Source of the DNA: Paraburkholderia caffeinitolerans
GTDB lineage: Bacteria; Pseudomonadota; Gammaproteobacteria; Burkholderiales; Burkholderiaceae
DNA: 64,000 nt
Assembly (NCBI RefSeq): GCF_902859945.1
Contig: NZ_CADIKL010000039.1
Coordinates: 18,657-82,656, forward strand
Direction of reading: 5' to 3'
Shown: piece after piece, positions 8,965 to 17,765 of the stretch
Numbering within the stretch: the first letter of the stretch is position 1
Layout of the letters: the number at the start of each line of letters is the position of its first letter
Position numbers and translations under genes: made by a program
Notes under the pieces: generated by a model
The model's database searches: none
What the model was told of the DNA's origin: nothing
What the model saw: the letters and a program-made list of their open reading frames with translations, nothing else

Positions 8965-9552
8965 GTGAGCACCGCACTTTCCATGGCTGCCTTCGCGCTA
9001 GCCACGTCGATTACCCCTGGGCCCGTCAATGTCGTCGCGCTGGGCGCGGGCGCGCGCTACGGACTGCGCGCGAGCCTGCGCCACGTGACCGGCGCGACGG
9101 TGGGCTTCGCGCTGCTGTTGCTGCTGATCGGGCTCGGCCTGCGCGAGCTGCTTGCGCAGTGGCCATTCCTCGCGCGCGCGATCGAATGGGCGGGCGTGGC
9201 GTTTCTGCTGTACGTCGCGTACAAGCTCGTCATGGACGATGGGCGCATCGACGCTGCGGGCGCCGCGCGCGGCCCATCGCTCATGACCGGCGCGGCGATG
9301 CAATGGCTCAACCCCAAGGCGTGGCTCGCCTGCGTTGCCGGCATGGGCGCGTTTGCGGTCTCGGGCGAGAACGCAATCGTGTGGCAGTTCGCAGCGATCT
9401 ATTTCGTGGTGTGCTACGCGTCGATTGCGTGCTGGGCGTGGGCCGGCGCGTCGCTGCGCCAGGCGTTGCGCGAACCGGCGCGCGTGCGTTTGGTGAACCG
9501 CACGATGGCGCTGCTGCTCGCGGCGAGCGCGCTATGGTTGCTGCTCGAATGA
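8965..9552 (+). CDS. LysE-family amino-acid exporter
   Basis: A 195-residue membrane protein with about six hydrophobic segments. The family signature near the N-terminus is present as SITPGPVNVVALGAGARYG, followed by GATVGFALLLLLIGLGL and later MQWLNPKAWLACVAG. LysE/RhtB proteins export amino acids or related small metabolites. The start is taken as GTG 8965 because GAGGAG (8955-8960) lies four bases upstream; a TTG at 8944 in the same frame lacks this. An AraC regulator lies convergently 12 bases downstream, a frequent neighbour for such exporters. The exported compound cannot be inferred. Confidence 0.88.
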   Translation: MSTALSMAAFALATSITPGPVNVVALGAGARYGLRASLRHVTGATVGFALLLLLIGLGLRELLAQWPFLARAIEWAGVAFLLYVAYKLVMDDGRIDAAGAARGPSLMTGAAMQWLNPKAWLACVAGMGAFAVSGENAIVWQFAAIYFVVCYASIACWAWAGASLRQALREPARVRLVNRTMALLLAASALWLLLE

Positions 9553-9564
9553 ACGGCGCCGACC

Positions 9565-10392
9565 TTAGCCGCGATATTGCCCCGGCGTGGCCGCCACGAA
9601 CTGGCGAAAGGCGCGCTGAAGATGGGCCTGGTCGGCGAAACCGGCTTCGGCGGCGACGTCGGCGATGGCATGGCCGCGCCGCAATTGCGCGCGGCTGAAC
9701 TCGATGCGCCGGTTCACCACGTACGCATGGGGTGTCATGCCATATTGCTCGCGAAACGCGCGGATCAAATACGAAGGCGACAAGTTCGCCGCCGTGCAGA
9801 TCTCTTCGAGCTTGAGCGTGCGCGTGTAATTGTCGTCGATGAACTCGGCGGCGCGTGCGAGGCGCGGATTGGGCCCGCTCGGCGTGTTCTCAGGCGGCGC
9901 GGGATTGAGCGCCTGCTGGAGCGCGGTGAAGTACTGCGTGACGGCGCATTCCTTGTGCAGCGCGTCTTCGTGCGGATTCACGAGCACGTCGTAGAGCACA
10001 TTGAGCCCTGCGAACAGATCGGCGCGCCACGTGAGCGTTTGCGCGAACGGAACGAATGCCGCCTGTGCGCCGAAGCCCTGCGCGTGCTGGAGCGCTGCGA
10101 GCCAATCCGCGTCGAGATGGAACATGCGATAGGACCACGCTTCGTCGGCGGCGGGATTGCATGCGTGCACAACGTTCGGATTGACGATAACCACGGCGCC
10201 CGCATGCACGCGCTCCAGCGTGTTGCCGTTCAGATAGGTGCTGCGCCCGCCCGTTACCGCGCCAATCGAGAAGGTGTCGTGCGCATGGCGGCCGTAGCGC
10301 AGCTTGCGGCCGTCGGCAATGGCGCGGACTTCGATGAACGGGAGCGCCGGGTCGCGCCAGAAAGTGGGCGTGGTGTCGGTCGGTTGTGGCAC
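9565..10392 (-). CDS. AraC-family transcriptional regulator with AraC-type sensor domain
   Basis: A 275-residue protein. Residues about 15-150 form a cupin-like ligand domain (GRHAHDTFSIGAVTGG, VHAGAVVIVNPNVVHAC). Two helix-turn-helix units follow, with LEEICTAANLSPSYLIRAF and the family signature near IADVAAEAGFADQAHLQRAF. The start is GTG (10392) preceded by GAGGT at seven bases. It is convergent with the LysE exporter and divergent from the acetyltransferase gene, so either could be a target. In similar AraC-LysE pairs the regulator is thought to control the exporter; this is an inference from arrangement only. Confidence 0.9.
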   Translation of the reverse strand: MPQPTDTTPTFWRDPALPFIEVRAIADGRKLRYGRHAHDTFSIGAVTGGRSTYLNGNTLERVHAGAVVIVNPNVVHACNPAADEAWSYRMFHLDADWLAALQHAQGFGAQAAFVPFAQTLTWRADLFAGLNVLYDVLVNPHEDALHKECAVTQYFTALQQALNPAPPENTPSGPNPRLARAAEFIDDNYTRTLKLEEICTAANLSPSYLIRAFREQYGMTPHAYVVNRRIEFSRAQLRRGHAIADVAAEAGFADQAHLQRAFRQFVAATPGQYRG

Positions 10393-10533
10393 GGCGGACC
10401 TCGGTGGCGATGCGGTGCGAAGAATCGAGAGGCCATATTAACGCAGACGGGCGATACCCCTATGGGGAAGCGCGCGCCGCAATCGTGCTAGCGTTGGGGG
10501 TTCGATCCATTTTCATCGTTTCGCGCTCGATTC

Positions 10534-11049
10534 ATGAACCCCGCACCGCTCACCATCCGCACGCTCACCGAAAACGACATCGACACGTTTCACGCCCTGC
10601 GTTTGCAGGCGACCATCGATACTCCGTTCGGCATCGTGCCCACTCTCGAGGAGGAAGCGCGCTGGACGCGCGAGGAAAACATCGCGCGCGTGTGCGAGAC
10701 CGACCGGCAGGCCGTGTTCGGCGCGTTCGATGGCGCGGCGCTGGTGGGCATCGTGGGCTGGCGGCGCGAGGCGCGTCAGAAGCTGGCGCACAAGTCGCAC
10801 ATCTGGGGCGTATTCGTCCAGCCAGCATATCGGCGCGCGGGTATCGCGCGGCGCCTGATGGAGCGCGCCATCGAGCATGCGCGCGCGAGCGGCGTCGAGC
10901 AGGTTCAACTGACCGTGGGAGCAAGCAATCCGCGCGCGCAATCGTTGTACCGCTCACTCGGCTTCGCGATATACGGCACCGAGCCGCGCGCCATGTGCAT
11001 CGACGGCGAATATTTCGACGAAGAGCACATGCTGCTGATGCTCGACTGA
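10534..11049 (+). CDS. GNAT-family N-acetyltransferase
   Basis: A 171-residue single-domain acetyltransferase. The acetyl-CoA binding motif A is visible as VFVQPAYRRAGIARRLME, and the C-terminal motif B as NPRAQSLYRSLGFAIYGTEP. Such proteins transfer acetyl groups from acetyl-CoA to amines or protein N-termini; the YRSLGF...PRAM end resembles the RimI/phosphinothricin-type group but the acceptor is not predictable. It stands alone, divergent from the AraC gene across 141 bases and followed by 156 bases before the signalling operon. Confidence 0.87.
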   Translation: MNPAPLTIRTLTENDIDTFHALRLQATIDTPFGIVPTLEEEARWTREENIARVCETDRQAVFGAFDGAALVGIVGWRREARQKLAHKSHIWGVFVQPAYRRAGIARRLMERAIEHARASGVEQVQLTVGASNPRAQSLYRSLGFAIYGTEPRAMCIDGEYFDEEHMLLMLD

Positions 11050-11205
11050 ACCTGCACACATCGCACGTGAAGCGGCGGCGCACGATGTTTCATCATTTCG
11101 TCATACATAAGCACCGATAATCCCCTCCGAATAAATTGGCCTCACGTGCCACGAGTCGCGCAGCCATAGCGCGTCCGGCATGGCGAAAGGCCCGGGGATT
11201 TCGAC

Positions 11206-13554
11206 ATGACCATTCGCCACCGCATCACGCTACTCATCGCGCTGATGTTTGTCGCGTTGTCCGCCATTGGCGGCTACGCGGTCTATCAGACGCGCCACAG
11301 CGCCACCGACGTCCATCAGGTCACACAAGGCGTCGTGCCTAGCGCGCTGGCGTCTTCCGATCTCGTATCGCTCGTGAAAGACGCGCAGCTCGCGACAATG
11401 ACGCTCGTCTATGCGCCCGACGCGACCACTGCCCAACTGGCGCAGGACGAACTCAAGAAAAAGAAGGCCGCGCTGAGCGCCGCGCTCGACGTGCAGCGCC
11501 GGGCCGCCGCGAGCCACGCGCAGGAGGGGCTTGTCGCGCAGGCGCGCGAAAGCCTCGCGAACTATTTCAACGCCATCGAAGAAACGGCGAACATGAAGGC
11601 CGCGGGCAAGAACGAACTCGCGCAGGCGTATCTCTTCGCGAACGTCGCGCAGTATCGCGATGAGCTCGAAGGCATCGTCGCCACGCTGCGCGTGGAGAAA
11701 AACCGCCAGAAAGATGAGGCCATCCGGGCGCTCAACGGCATGCTCGACACCACCACGAGCGCCATTGCGGGCGTGACGGGCGGCGCGGTGTTGCTGCTCA
11801 CACTGATCGGCGCGCTGTTGTATCGGCAGATTACGCGGCCGCTTTCACGCATGCAGGAAATGATGAGCGAGATTGCGTCGAGCCAGGACTTCACGCGCCG
11901 CGTGCCGGTGGGCCGGATGGACGAGATCGGCCGCTCGATCGTGGCGTTCAACGGCATGATCGAGAAGATCCAGCACAGCTCCGCCCAGCTCAAGCGCAAG
12001 ACCGCCGACATTCAGGCGATGCTCCAAAACATGCAGCAGGGCATTCTCACCGTGGTGGAAGGCGCAAGCGTGCACGGAGAATATTCGGCCTACCTCGAAG
12101 CGATTTTCGAAACGCGCGAGATCGCGGGGCGCGCGCTCATGGAACTGGTGTTCTCGCACACGGAACTCGATGCCGACACGCTAGCGCAGATCGACGCCGC
12201 CGTGCACGCGTGCCTCGGCGAGGACGGCGTGAATTTCGCGTTCAACCAGCACCTGCTCGTGAACGAGATCACGCGCACCATGCCCGATGGCCGCAAGAAG
12301 GTGCTCGACCTGAGCTGGTCCGCGATTACCGATGAAAACGACGTGGTCGTGCGTCTCATGCTGTGCGTGCGCGACGTGACCGAGCTTCGCGAACTCGCGG
12401 CGGAAGCGGGCGAGCAGAAACGCCGCTTGCAGATGATCGGCGAGATTCTCGCGGTGAGCGAAGAAAAGTTCCATCAGTTCGTGGAAAGCTCGAAGGGTTT
12501 CATACACGAGAACGAGCACATCATTCGCCAGCACGACTGCGCGAACACGGACGCCGTCGCTGCACTGTTTCGCAACATGCATACGGTGAAGGGCAACGCG
12601 CGCACGTACAGCCTTCAGCATCTCACGGGCGTTGTGCACGAAGTGGAGCAGCGCTACGATGCGCTGCGCCGCGAGGACGCGAGCCACACGTGGGATCAGC
12701 AGGCGCTCATCGACGATTTGCAGCGCGTGCGCGAAGCCGTCGATCACTACGCGACGCTCAACGAAGTGAGTCTCGGGCGCGGTGCGCGCGCGCACAACGG
12801 GAGCGTCGCGGATGGCGGCATCGGTCGCGAGCAGATCGACGCGAGCCTGCGCCTGCTGGACGACGCGAACGAGCATGATCTCGTTTCGTTGCGTGCGATG
12901 CGCACGGAGTTGCGCCGCATGTTGAGCGGCATCGGCACCGAGAGCGTGAAAGAAGCGCTCGCGGGCGTGCTCGATTCGCTGCCTTCGTTGGCACAAGAAC
13001 TGGATAAGGTCGCGCCGCACGTGCGCATCGATGATGGCGGCTACCGGCTGCGTAGCGAGGCGGCCGGCACCGTGAGCGACGTTTTCACACATCTGCTGCG
13101 CAATTCCCTCGATCACGGTATCGAGATGCCGGCGCAGCGCCGCGCGCAGGGCAAGGACGAGGCAGGGCACATTGGCATCAAGGTCTGCGTGGACGACGAC
13201 GCGCTGCGCATTGCGCTCGCCGACGATGGCCGCGGTCTCGCGCTTGCGCGCATTCGCGCCATTGCGGTAGAGCGCGGCTGGTTAGGCGCTCAGGAACAGG
13301 CAAGCGACGAGGCAATTGCCGCGTTCATCTTCCATGCGGGTTTTTCCACGGCGCAAAGCGTGACCGAGGTGTCTGGGCGCGGCGTGGGCATGGATGCGGT
13401 GCGCGACTTCCTCGAACGCAAGGGCGGCAACATCGAACTGCGCTTTACCGACAACCGGCAAGGCGCGGATTATCGGCATTTCGAAACGATCGTGTATTTG
13501 CCGCGAGCATGCGCTGTCGCGTGCGCGGGCGTACACGAAACCGCGCTGGCGTAA
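11206..13554 (+). CDS. Membrane-bound CheA-like hybrid sensor kinase (sensor, HAMP, PAS-like, HPt, HATPase)
   Basis: A 782-residue protein. A first membrane segment (about 8-28) and a second (about 182-206) bracket a helical, four-helix-bundle-type periplasmic sensor. HAMP follows (about 207-260), then a PAS-like region (about 270-400). An HPt domain carries the phosphoacceptor His459 in MHTVKGNART. The C-terminal ATPase has CheA-type boxes: HLLRNSLDHGIE, ADDGRGL and VSGRGVGMDAV. Unlike canonical CheA it is membrane-anchored, has the HPt internal, and ends right after the ATPase without a CheW-like coupling domain. It begins a four-gene operon (to 15253) with a chemoreceptor-like fragment, a CheX-like protein and a CheY-like regulator, which are its likely partners. 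Confidence 0.9.
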   Translation: MTIRHRITLLIALMFVALSAIGGYAVYQTRHSATDVHQVTQGVVPSALASSDLVSLVKDAQLATMTLVYAPDATTAQLAQDELKKKKAALSAALDVQRRAAASHAQEGLVAQARESLANYFNAIEETANMKAAGKNELAQAYLFANVAQYRDELEGIVATLRVEKNRQKDEAIRALNGMLDTTTSAIAGVTGGAVLLLTLIGALLYRQITRPLSRMQEMMSEIASSQDFTRRVPVGRMDEIGRSIVAFNGMIEKIQHSSAQLKRKTADIQAMLQNMQQGILTVVEGASVHGEYSAYLEAIFETREIAGRALMELVFSHTELDADTLAQIDAAVHACLGEDGVNFAFNQHLLVNEITRTMPDGRKKVLDLSWSAITDENDVVVRLMLCVRDVTELRELAAEAGEQKRRLQMIGEILAVSEEKFHQFVESSKGFIHENEHIIRQHDCANTDAVAALFRNMHTVKGNARTYSLQHLTGVVHEVEQRYDALRREDASHTWDQQALIDDLQRVREAVDHYATLNEVSLGRGARAHNGSVADGGIGREQIDASLRLLDDANEHDLVSLRAMRTELRRMLSGIGTESVKEALAGVLDSLPSLAQELDKVAPHVRIDDGGYRLRSEAAGTVSDVFTHLLRNSLDHGIEMPAQRRAQGKDEAGHIGIKVCVDDDALRIALADDGRGLALARIRAIAVERGWLGAQEQASDEAIAAFIFHAGFSTAQSVTEVSGRGVGMDAVRDFLERKGGNIELRFTDNRQGADYRHFETIVYLPRACAVACAGVHETALA

Positions 13555-13565
13555 TAGGGGGCATC

Positions 13566-14312
13566 GTGCTTATACCGTATCTGATCGGCGCGGTCGCAGG
13601 CCTCGCGTTGGCGGCGTCGTGCGCGGCGGGATTCCATTGGCGTTCGCGCGTGCAGCGGCGCGATGCCGAAAGGCTGCTGCGTACCCTGCATGACGACGCG
13701 CTTGCGCAAGCCGAGGCGCGCATGCATGCGGCACAAGAAAGCGCCGCGCAGGCGCATGAGGCGCTGGCGGCGCAGATCGAGTCGCTGCGCGCGGACCTCG
13801 CGCAACGCAAGTGGGTGAACGAAGCGATGGAAGCGGCGCTTGGGAGCGAACGCGCACGTAGCGCCGAAGCGCGGCAGCGCGCCGAACGCATCGCGGCGGA
13901 GACAATGCGTCTGAAGCAGATGTCGACGCTCTTCGAGCGCTGGCACGAGCAAATGATCTCGTTGATGGCGCAGAACCGCGACATGCACCAGAAGAATCAG
14001 GTGCTCTCGTCGATCGTGAGCCATGTGCTGATCGTGTCGCTCAATGCGTCGATCGAGGCGGCGCGCGCGGGTTCGGCGGGCCGGGGCTTCTCGATCGTCG
14101 CGGGCGAGGTGCGCGCGCTCGCCACGCGTTCGCAGGAGCTCTCGAAGAGCTACCGTGAGAGCCTGCACCGTAACGACCTCGTCACGACTGCGACGTTCCA
14201 GGACATTCAGGCGGGCGGCAAGCTGATTGCAGCCTCACTTGCGAGTGTGGAGTCGCTCACGCAGCAATTGCACGCGCAACTCCAGGAAGCGCCGGATGGG
14301 GGGCGCGCATGA
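13566..14312 (+). CDS. Membrane-anchored methyl-accepting-chemotaxis signalling-domain protein
   Basis: A 248-residue protein. An N-terminal hydrophobic segment (IPYLIGAVAGLALAAS) is followed by a long Ala/Glu/Arg-rich coiled coil (about 25-140) and a short form of the chemoreceptor signalling hairpin, with SLNASIEAARAGSAGRGFS and IVAGEVRALATRS. There is no periplasmic sensor and no HAMP, and the signalling arms are short. It probably serves as a scaffold or adaptor for the upstream CheA-like kinase, from which it is separated by 11 bases. GTG 13566 is chosen because AGGGGG lies four bases before it; an ATG at 13509 in the same frame overlaps the kinase gene and lacks such a site. Confidence 0.78.
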   Translation: MLIPYLIGAVAGLALAASCAAGFHWRSRVQRRDAERLLRTLHDDALAQAEARMHAAQESAAQAHEALAAQIESLRADLAQRKWVNEAMEAALGSERARSAEARQRAERIAAETMRLKQMSTLFERWHEQMISLMAQNRDMHQKNQVLSSIVSHVLIVSLNASIEAARAGSAGRGFSIVAGEVRALATRSQELSKSYRESLHRNDLVTTATFQDIQAGGKLIAASLASVESLTQQLHAQLQEAPDGGRA

Positions 14313-14839
14313 TTGGCCCGCAGGCGCAGGAAAGCTTCGAGCAGATTTTCTTCATGGCGGCGCGCACGCGCCTCGTGACCGATCCGCAGCATGCGTGCGA
14401 GATCGTGGCGGCGTCTAACGATAGTGCGCGGGGCGAGCATGCGGTGCTGCTCACGATCTCGTCGATGCAGTTTCGCCTGCTGTTGATTCTTAATATAAAG
14501 GATGACGAAGCAATTCGAACGTACTACCTGGGTGCAGCGGAAGGCGCGCTGGTGGACGCGTTCATGGAGTTCGGCAATCTCTGCTGCGGGGCGATGAACC
14601 AGCATCTGCTCGAACATTTCCCGGATCTCGGGATGTCCACGCCGTACGCGCTCGACAGCCAATGCTTGCAGTATCTGCGCGAACTGAAGCCTGATTACGT
14701 GCAGTCCTATGCGCTAACGATCGACGGCGCCGTGCAGCTAGGGGCGACGCTGTGCGTCTGCGCAGGTGCGCCGTTCGATTTCGCGGCCGCTCCGTTGAGC
14801 GCGGCGCACGAAAGCGCGGGCGAACTCGAATTGTTTTGA
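14309..14839 (+). CDS. CheX/CheC-like chemotaxis phosphatase-type protein
   Basis: A 176-residue protein that overlaps the preceding stop by four bases (ATGA). It contains the pattern known from CheC/CheX phosphatases: Asp83, Glu87 and Asn90 in DAFMEFGN, followed 22 residues later by Pro112. In those enzymes the Glu and Asn act in hydrolysis of phospho-CheY. The match is to the motif and size only; the rest is divergent, so the fold assignment is an inference. Its position between the kinase/receptor genes and a CheY-like gene supports a role in resetting that response regulator. Confidence 0.62.
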   Translation: MIGPQAQESFEQIFFMAARTRLVTDPQHACEIVAASNDSARGEHAVLLTISSMQFRLLLILNIKDDEAIRTYYLGAAEGALVDAFMEFGNLCCGAMNQHLLEHFPDLGMSTPYALDSQCLQYLRELKPDYVQSYALTIDGAVQLGATLCVCAGAPFDFAAAPLSAAHESAGELELF

Positions 14840-14887
14840 CGAACCCTCATGAAAATGCGCCACTCGGGCGCAAAGGAACCCAACAAG

Positions 14888-15253
14888 ATGGCGAAGATTC
14901 TGGTGGTGGACGATTCAGGCGCGGTGCGCGACGAAGTGGCAGGCTTTCTGCGCAAGAATGGCCTGGACGTGGATACGGCCGTGGACGGCAAGGACGGTCT
15001 CGCCAAGCTGCGCGCGAACCCGGCCGTGAAGCTCGTGGTGAGCGACGTGAACATGCCGAACATGGACGGCCTTACGATGGTCGAGAAGATTCGCGGCGAA
15101 CTGGGGAACGCCGCGGTGAATGTCGTGATGCTCACGACCGAAAGCAGCCCTGCCATGAAGGAGCGCGGCAAGGCTGCGGGCGTGCGCGGCTGGATCGTGA
15201 AGCCGTTCAAGGGTGATGCGGTGCTGGAAACGTTCCGCAAGCTGGCGGGCTGA
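14888..15253 (+). CDS. Single-domain CheY-like response regulator
   Basis: A 121-residue stand-alone receiver domain. The acidic pair D8-D9 (VVDDSG), phosphoacceptor Asp53 (VVSDVNMPNMDG), the Thr/Ser in MLTTES and the Lys in IVKPFKG are all in place. It has no output domain, so it must act by protein contact, as CheY does. ATG 14888 has AAGGAA nine bases upstream; an upstream ATG at 14849 adds 13 unconserved residues and is less likely. It is the last gene of the signalling operon and the expected phosphate receiver from the CheA-like kinase encoded at 11206. Confidence 0.92.
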   Translation: MAKILVVDDSGAVRDEVAGFLRKNGLDVDTAVDGKDGLAKLRANPAVKLVVSDVNMPNMDGLTMVEKIRGELGNAAVNVVMLTTESSPAMKERGKAAGVRGWIVKPFKGDAVLETFRKLAG

Positions 15254-15268
15254 AGCCGCGTCCGGCAA

Positions 15269-17584
15269 TCACGCCGCGAGTGCGCTCGCCTTCGCCGGGC
15301 TCAGCAACACCGGAATCGACTTCGAAGTGGGCGTGCCCGCGCCATCGGCAACGGATGAAAGCGGCACGAGCGGATTGGTCTCCGGATAGTACGCGCCGAG
15401 GCAGCCGCGCGGAATGTCGTACTCCACGAGCAGGAAGTCCTCGACATGGCGTTCCACGCCGTCGTCCCACACGCTCGTGATGTCCACGCGCTGGCCCGGC
15501 TCGTAGCCGAGCATCGCGATGTCTTCACGGTTTGCGAACAGCACGCGGCGCTGGCCGTAGACGCCGCGATAGCGGTCGTCGAGACCATAGATCGTGGTGT
15601 TGTACTGGTCGTGCGAACGCGTGGTCATCAGCGTCATCAATTGCTGGCCGTGCGCGGCGCGGGCGCGATGGATGGGCGTGTCGAGTGCAATCGCGTGCAC
15701 CACGAACTGCGCCTTGCCGCTTTCGGTCATCCAGACGCGGTCGCGCGAGGCTACGCCCAGATGGAAGCCGCCGGGCTGCTTCAGGCGCTCGTTGTAATTC
15801 TCGAAGCCATCCAGGACTTTCTCGATGCCGTCGCGGATCTTCGAATAATCGGCGGCCAGGCCGAGCCAGTCCACTTTCTCGCTGCCGAGCGTGGCGTGCG
15901 CCATGCGCGCAACGATGGCGATCTCCGAAAGCAGATTCTGCGAAGCAGGCCGGTTCATGCCGTACGAGATGTGCACCATGCTCATCGAGTCTTCCACGCT
16001 TACGCCTTGCGGCACGCCGTTCTGCATGTCGATCTCGGTACGGCCGAGCGTGGGCAGAATCAGCGCGTCCTTGCCGTGCACGAGGTGGCTGCGGTTGAGC
16101 TTGGTGGTCACGTGCACCGTGAGCGCGCACGAACGCATCGCTTCCCACGTGCGCGGCGTGTCGGGCGTGGCGATCGAAAAATTGCCGCCCAGGCCGATGA
16201 ACACCTTCACGCGGCCTTCGAGCATCGCGTGGATCGTTTCGACCACGTCGTAGCCGTGCTCGCGCGGCGGCTCGAAATCGTAGGCCGTGCCGAGGCGGTC
16301 GAGAAACGCCTGGGTGGGCTTCTCCTCGATGCCTACCGTGCGGTCGCCTTGCACGTTCGAATGGCCGCGCACCGGGCACAGGCCCGCGCCGCGCCGCCCG
16401 ATGTTCCCGCGCATCATCATGAGGTTCGAAAGCAGTTGCACGGTGGCGAGCGAGTTCTTGTGCTGCGTGATGCCCATGCCCCAGGTCGCGATGGTGGCAC
16501 GGCCCTTCGCGTAGATGTCCGCGAGCTGGAACACCTCGTCGAGCGGCACGCCCGATTCGGCGACGATGGTGTCCCACGACTCGGCGCGCAGGTCGGCCGC
16601 GAAGGCTTCGAAGCCCACGGTATGTTCGGCGAGGAAATCCACGTCGAGCACGCGTTCTGCACCCATCGCGCGCGCGGCGTCGTCGAGTTCGAGCGTGCGC
16701 TTGGCCACGCCCTTGATGAGCGCGAAGTCGCCGCCCACGCGCGGACGGATGAACACCGAGCTGATCTGCACGCCCGACGGCGAGAGCATGTCGAGCGTGT
16801 GCTGCGGGCTCGCGAAGCGTTCGAGGCCGCGCTCCTTGAGCGGGTTGATCGAGACGATGGTGGCGCCGCGCTTGGCGCAGTCGCGCAGCTCGCCCAGCAT
16901 GCGCGGGTGGTTGGTGGCGGGATTCTGGCCGAAGATCAGCAGCGTGTCGGCGTGCTCGAAGTCGTCGAGCGTGACCGTGCCCTTGCCGATGCCCACCGTG
17001 CCCGGCAGGCCGCGGCTGGTGGCTTCGTGGCACATGTTCGAGCAGTCGGGGAAGTTGTTGGTGCCGTACATGCGCACGAACAACTGATAGAGGAACGCGG
17101 CTTCGTTGCTTGCGCGGCCCGAGGTGTAGAAGGCGGCGCGGTTCGGGTCGTCGAGCGCGTTGAGGTGCTTCGCGACGAGCCTGAACGCATCGTCCCAGGC
17201 GATCGGCACGTAGCGGTCCTGGTTCGCGTCGTAGACGAGCGGATCGGTCAGGCGGCCGTGCTGCTCGAGTTCGTAGTCGGATTGCGCCATCAGCTCCGTC
17301 ACGGTGTGCTCCGCGAACAGTTGCGGCGTCGCGCGCTTGCTGGTGGCCTCGGCGGCCACGGCTTTCACGCCGTTCTCGCAGAACTCGAAGGTGGAGGCGT
17401 GCTCGCGGTCGGGCCACGCGCAGCCCGGGCAGTCGAAGCCGTTGGGCTGGTTCTGCTTGAGCAGGGTCCGGTAGTTGCCGCCTGTCACCTTCTCCTTGAT
17501 GAGGTTGATGGCGACTTGCTTGAGCGCACCCCAGCCGGCGGCGGGATGGTGGTAGGGCTCGATGCGGGCTTGCGGCTTTTTCAT
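15269..17584 (-). CDS. FdhF/YdeP-family molybdopterin oxidoreductase
   Basis: A 771-residue protein of the molybdopterin oxidoreductase alpha-subunit group that includes E. coli YdeP and formate dehydrogenase H. Near the N-terminus Cys52, Cys55 (DCPGCAWPD) and Cys69 (EFCENG) form a reduced cysteine cluster; Cys185 in NMCHEA is a candidate molybdenum ligand. Pterin-binding stretches are visible (FGQNPATNHPRM, RGNIGRRGAGLCPVRGHSNV), and the C-terminal molydopterin dinucleotide domain contains TTRSHDQYNTTIY. YdeP is linked to acid resistance in E. coli; the reaction is not established. Start ATG 17584 suits the family. It is divergent from a MocR regulator, and no fdhD or second subunit lies nearby. 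Confidence 0.9.
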   Translation of the reverse strand: MKKPQARIEPYHHPAAGWGALKQVAINLIKEKVTGGNYRTLLKQNQPNGFDCPGCAWPDREHASTFEFCENGVKAVAAEATSKRATPQLFAEHTVTELMAQSDYELEQHGRLTDPLVYDANQDRYVPIAWDDAFRLVAKHLNALDDPNRAAFYTSGRASNEAAFLYQLFVRMYGTNNFPDCSNMCHEATSRGLPGTVGIGKGTVTLDDFEHADTLLIFGQNPATNHPRMLGELRDCAKRGATIVSINPLKERGLERFASPQHTLDMLSPSGVQISSVFIRPRVGGDFALIKGVAKRTLELDDAARAMGAERVLDVDFLAEHTVGFEAFAADLRAESWDTIVAESGVPLDEVFQLADIYAKGRATIATWGMGITQHKNSLATVQLLSNLMMMRGNIGRRGAGLCPVRGHSNVQGDRTVGIEEKPTQAFLDRLGTAYDFEPPREHGYDVVETIHAMLEGRVKVFIGLGGNFSIATPDTPRTWEAMRSCALTVHVTTKLNRSHLVHGKDALILPTLGRTEIDMQNGVPQGVSVEDSMSMVHISYGMNRPASQNLLSEIAIVARMAHATLGSEKVDWLGLAADYSKIRDGIEKVLDGFENYNERLKQPGGFHLGVASRDRVWMTESGKAQFVVHAIALDTPIHRARAAHGQQLMTLMTTRSHDQYNTTIYGLDDRYRGVYGQRRVLFANREDIAMLGYEPGQRVDITSVWDDGVERHVEDFLLVEYDIPRGCLGAYYPETNPLVPLSSVADGAGTPTSKSIPVLLSPAKASALAA

Positions 17585-17765
17585 GGTGCGTCTGGATCGG
17601 ATCTGGCTGGGGCGGTGCGGGTGCACAGCCCGATGTACGAAGCGTACTGTGTTCCTGTATGCGCGGTGATCACAGAAAAACGAAAAGGCAAGGGGTACAG
17701 TTGCGGCGATTTGTCATAGACTCTGGGAATCGCCCGCCTTGCTCGCGTTGAGATAACTGCCGCCC

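Noticed and set aside
15446..17719. A very long open frame on the plus strand opposite the FdhF/YdeP-like gene
   Set aside because: Its composition (Arg, His, Ala, Val rich, no domain) is that of the reverse of a high-GC coding frame; the minus-strand gene has clear family motifs.
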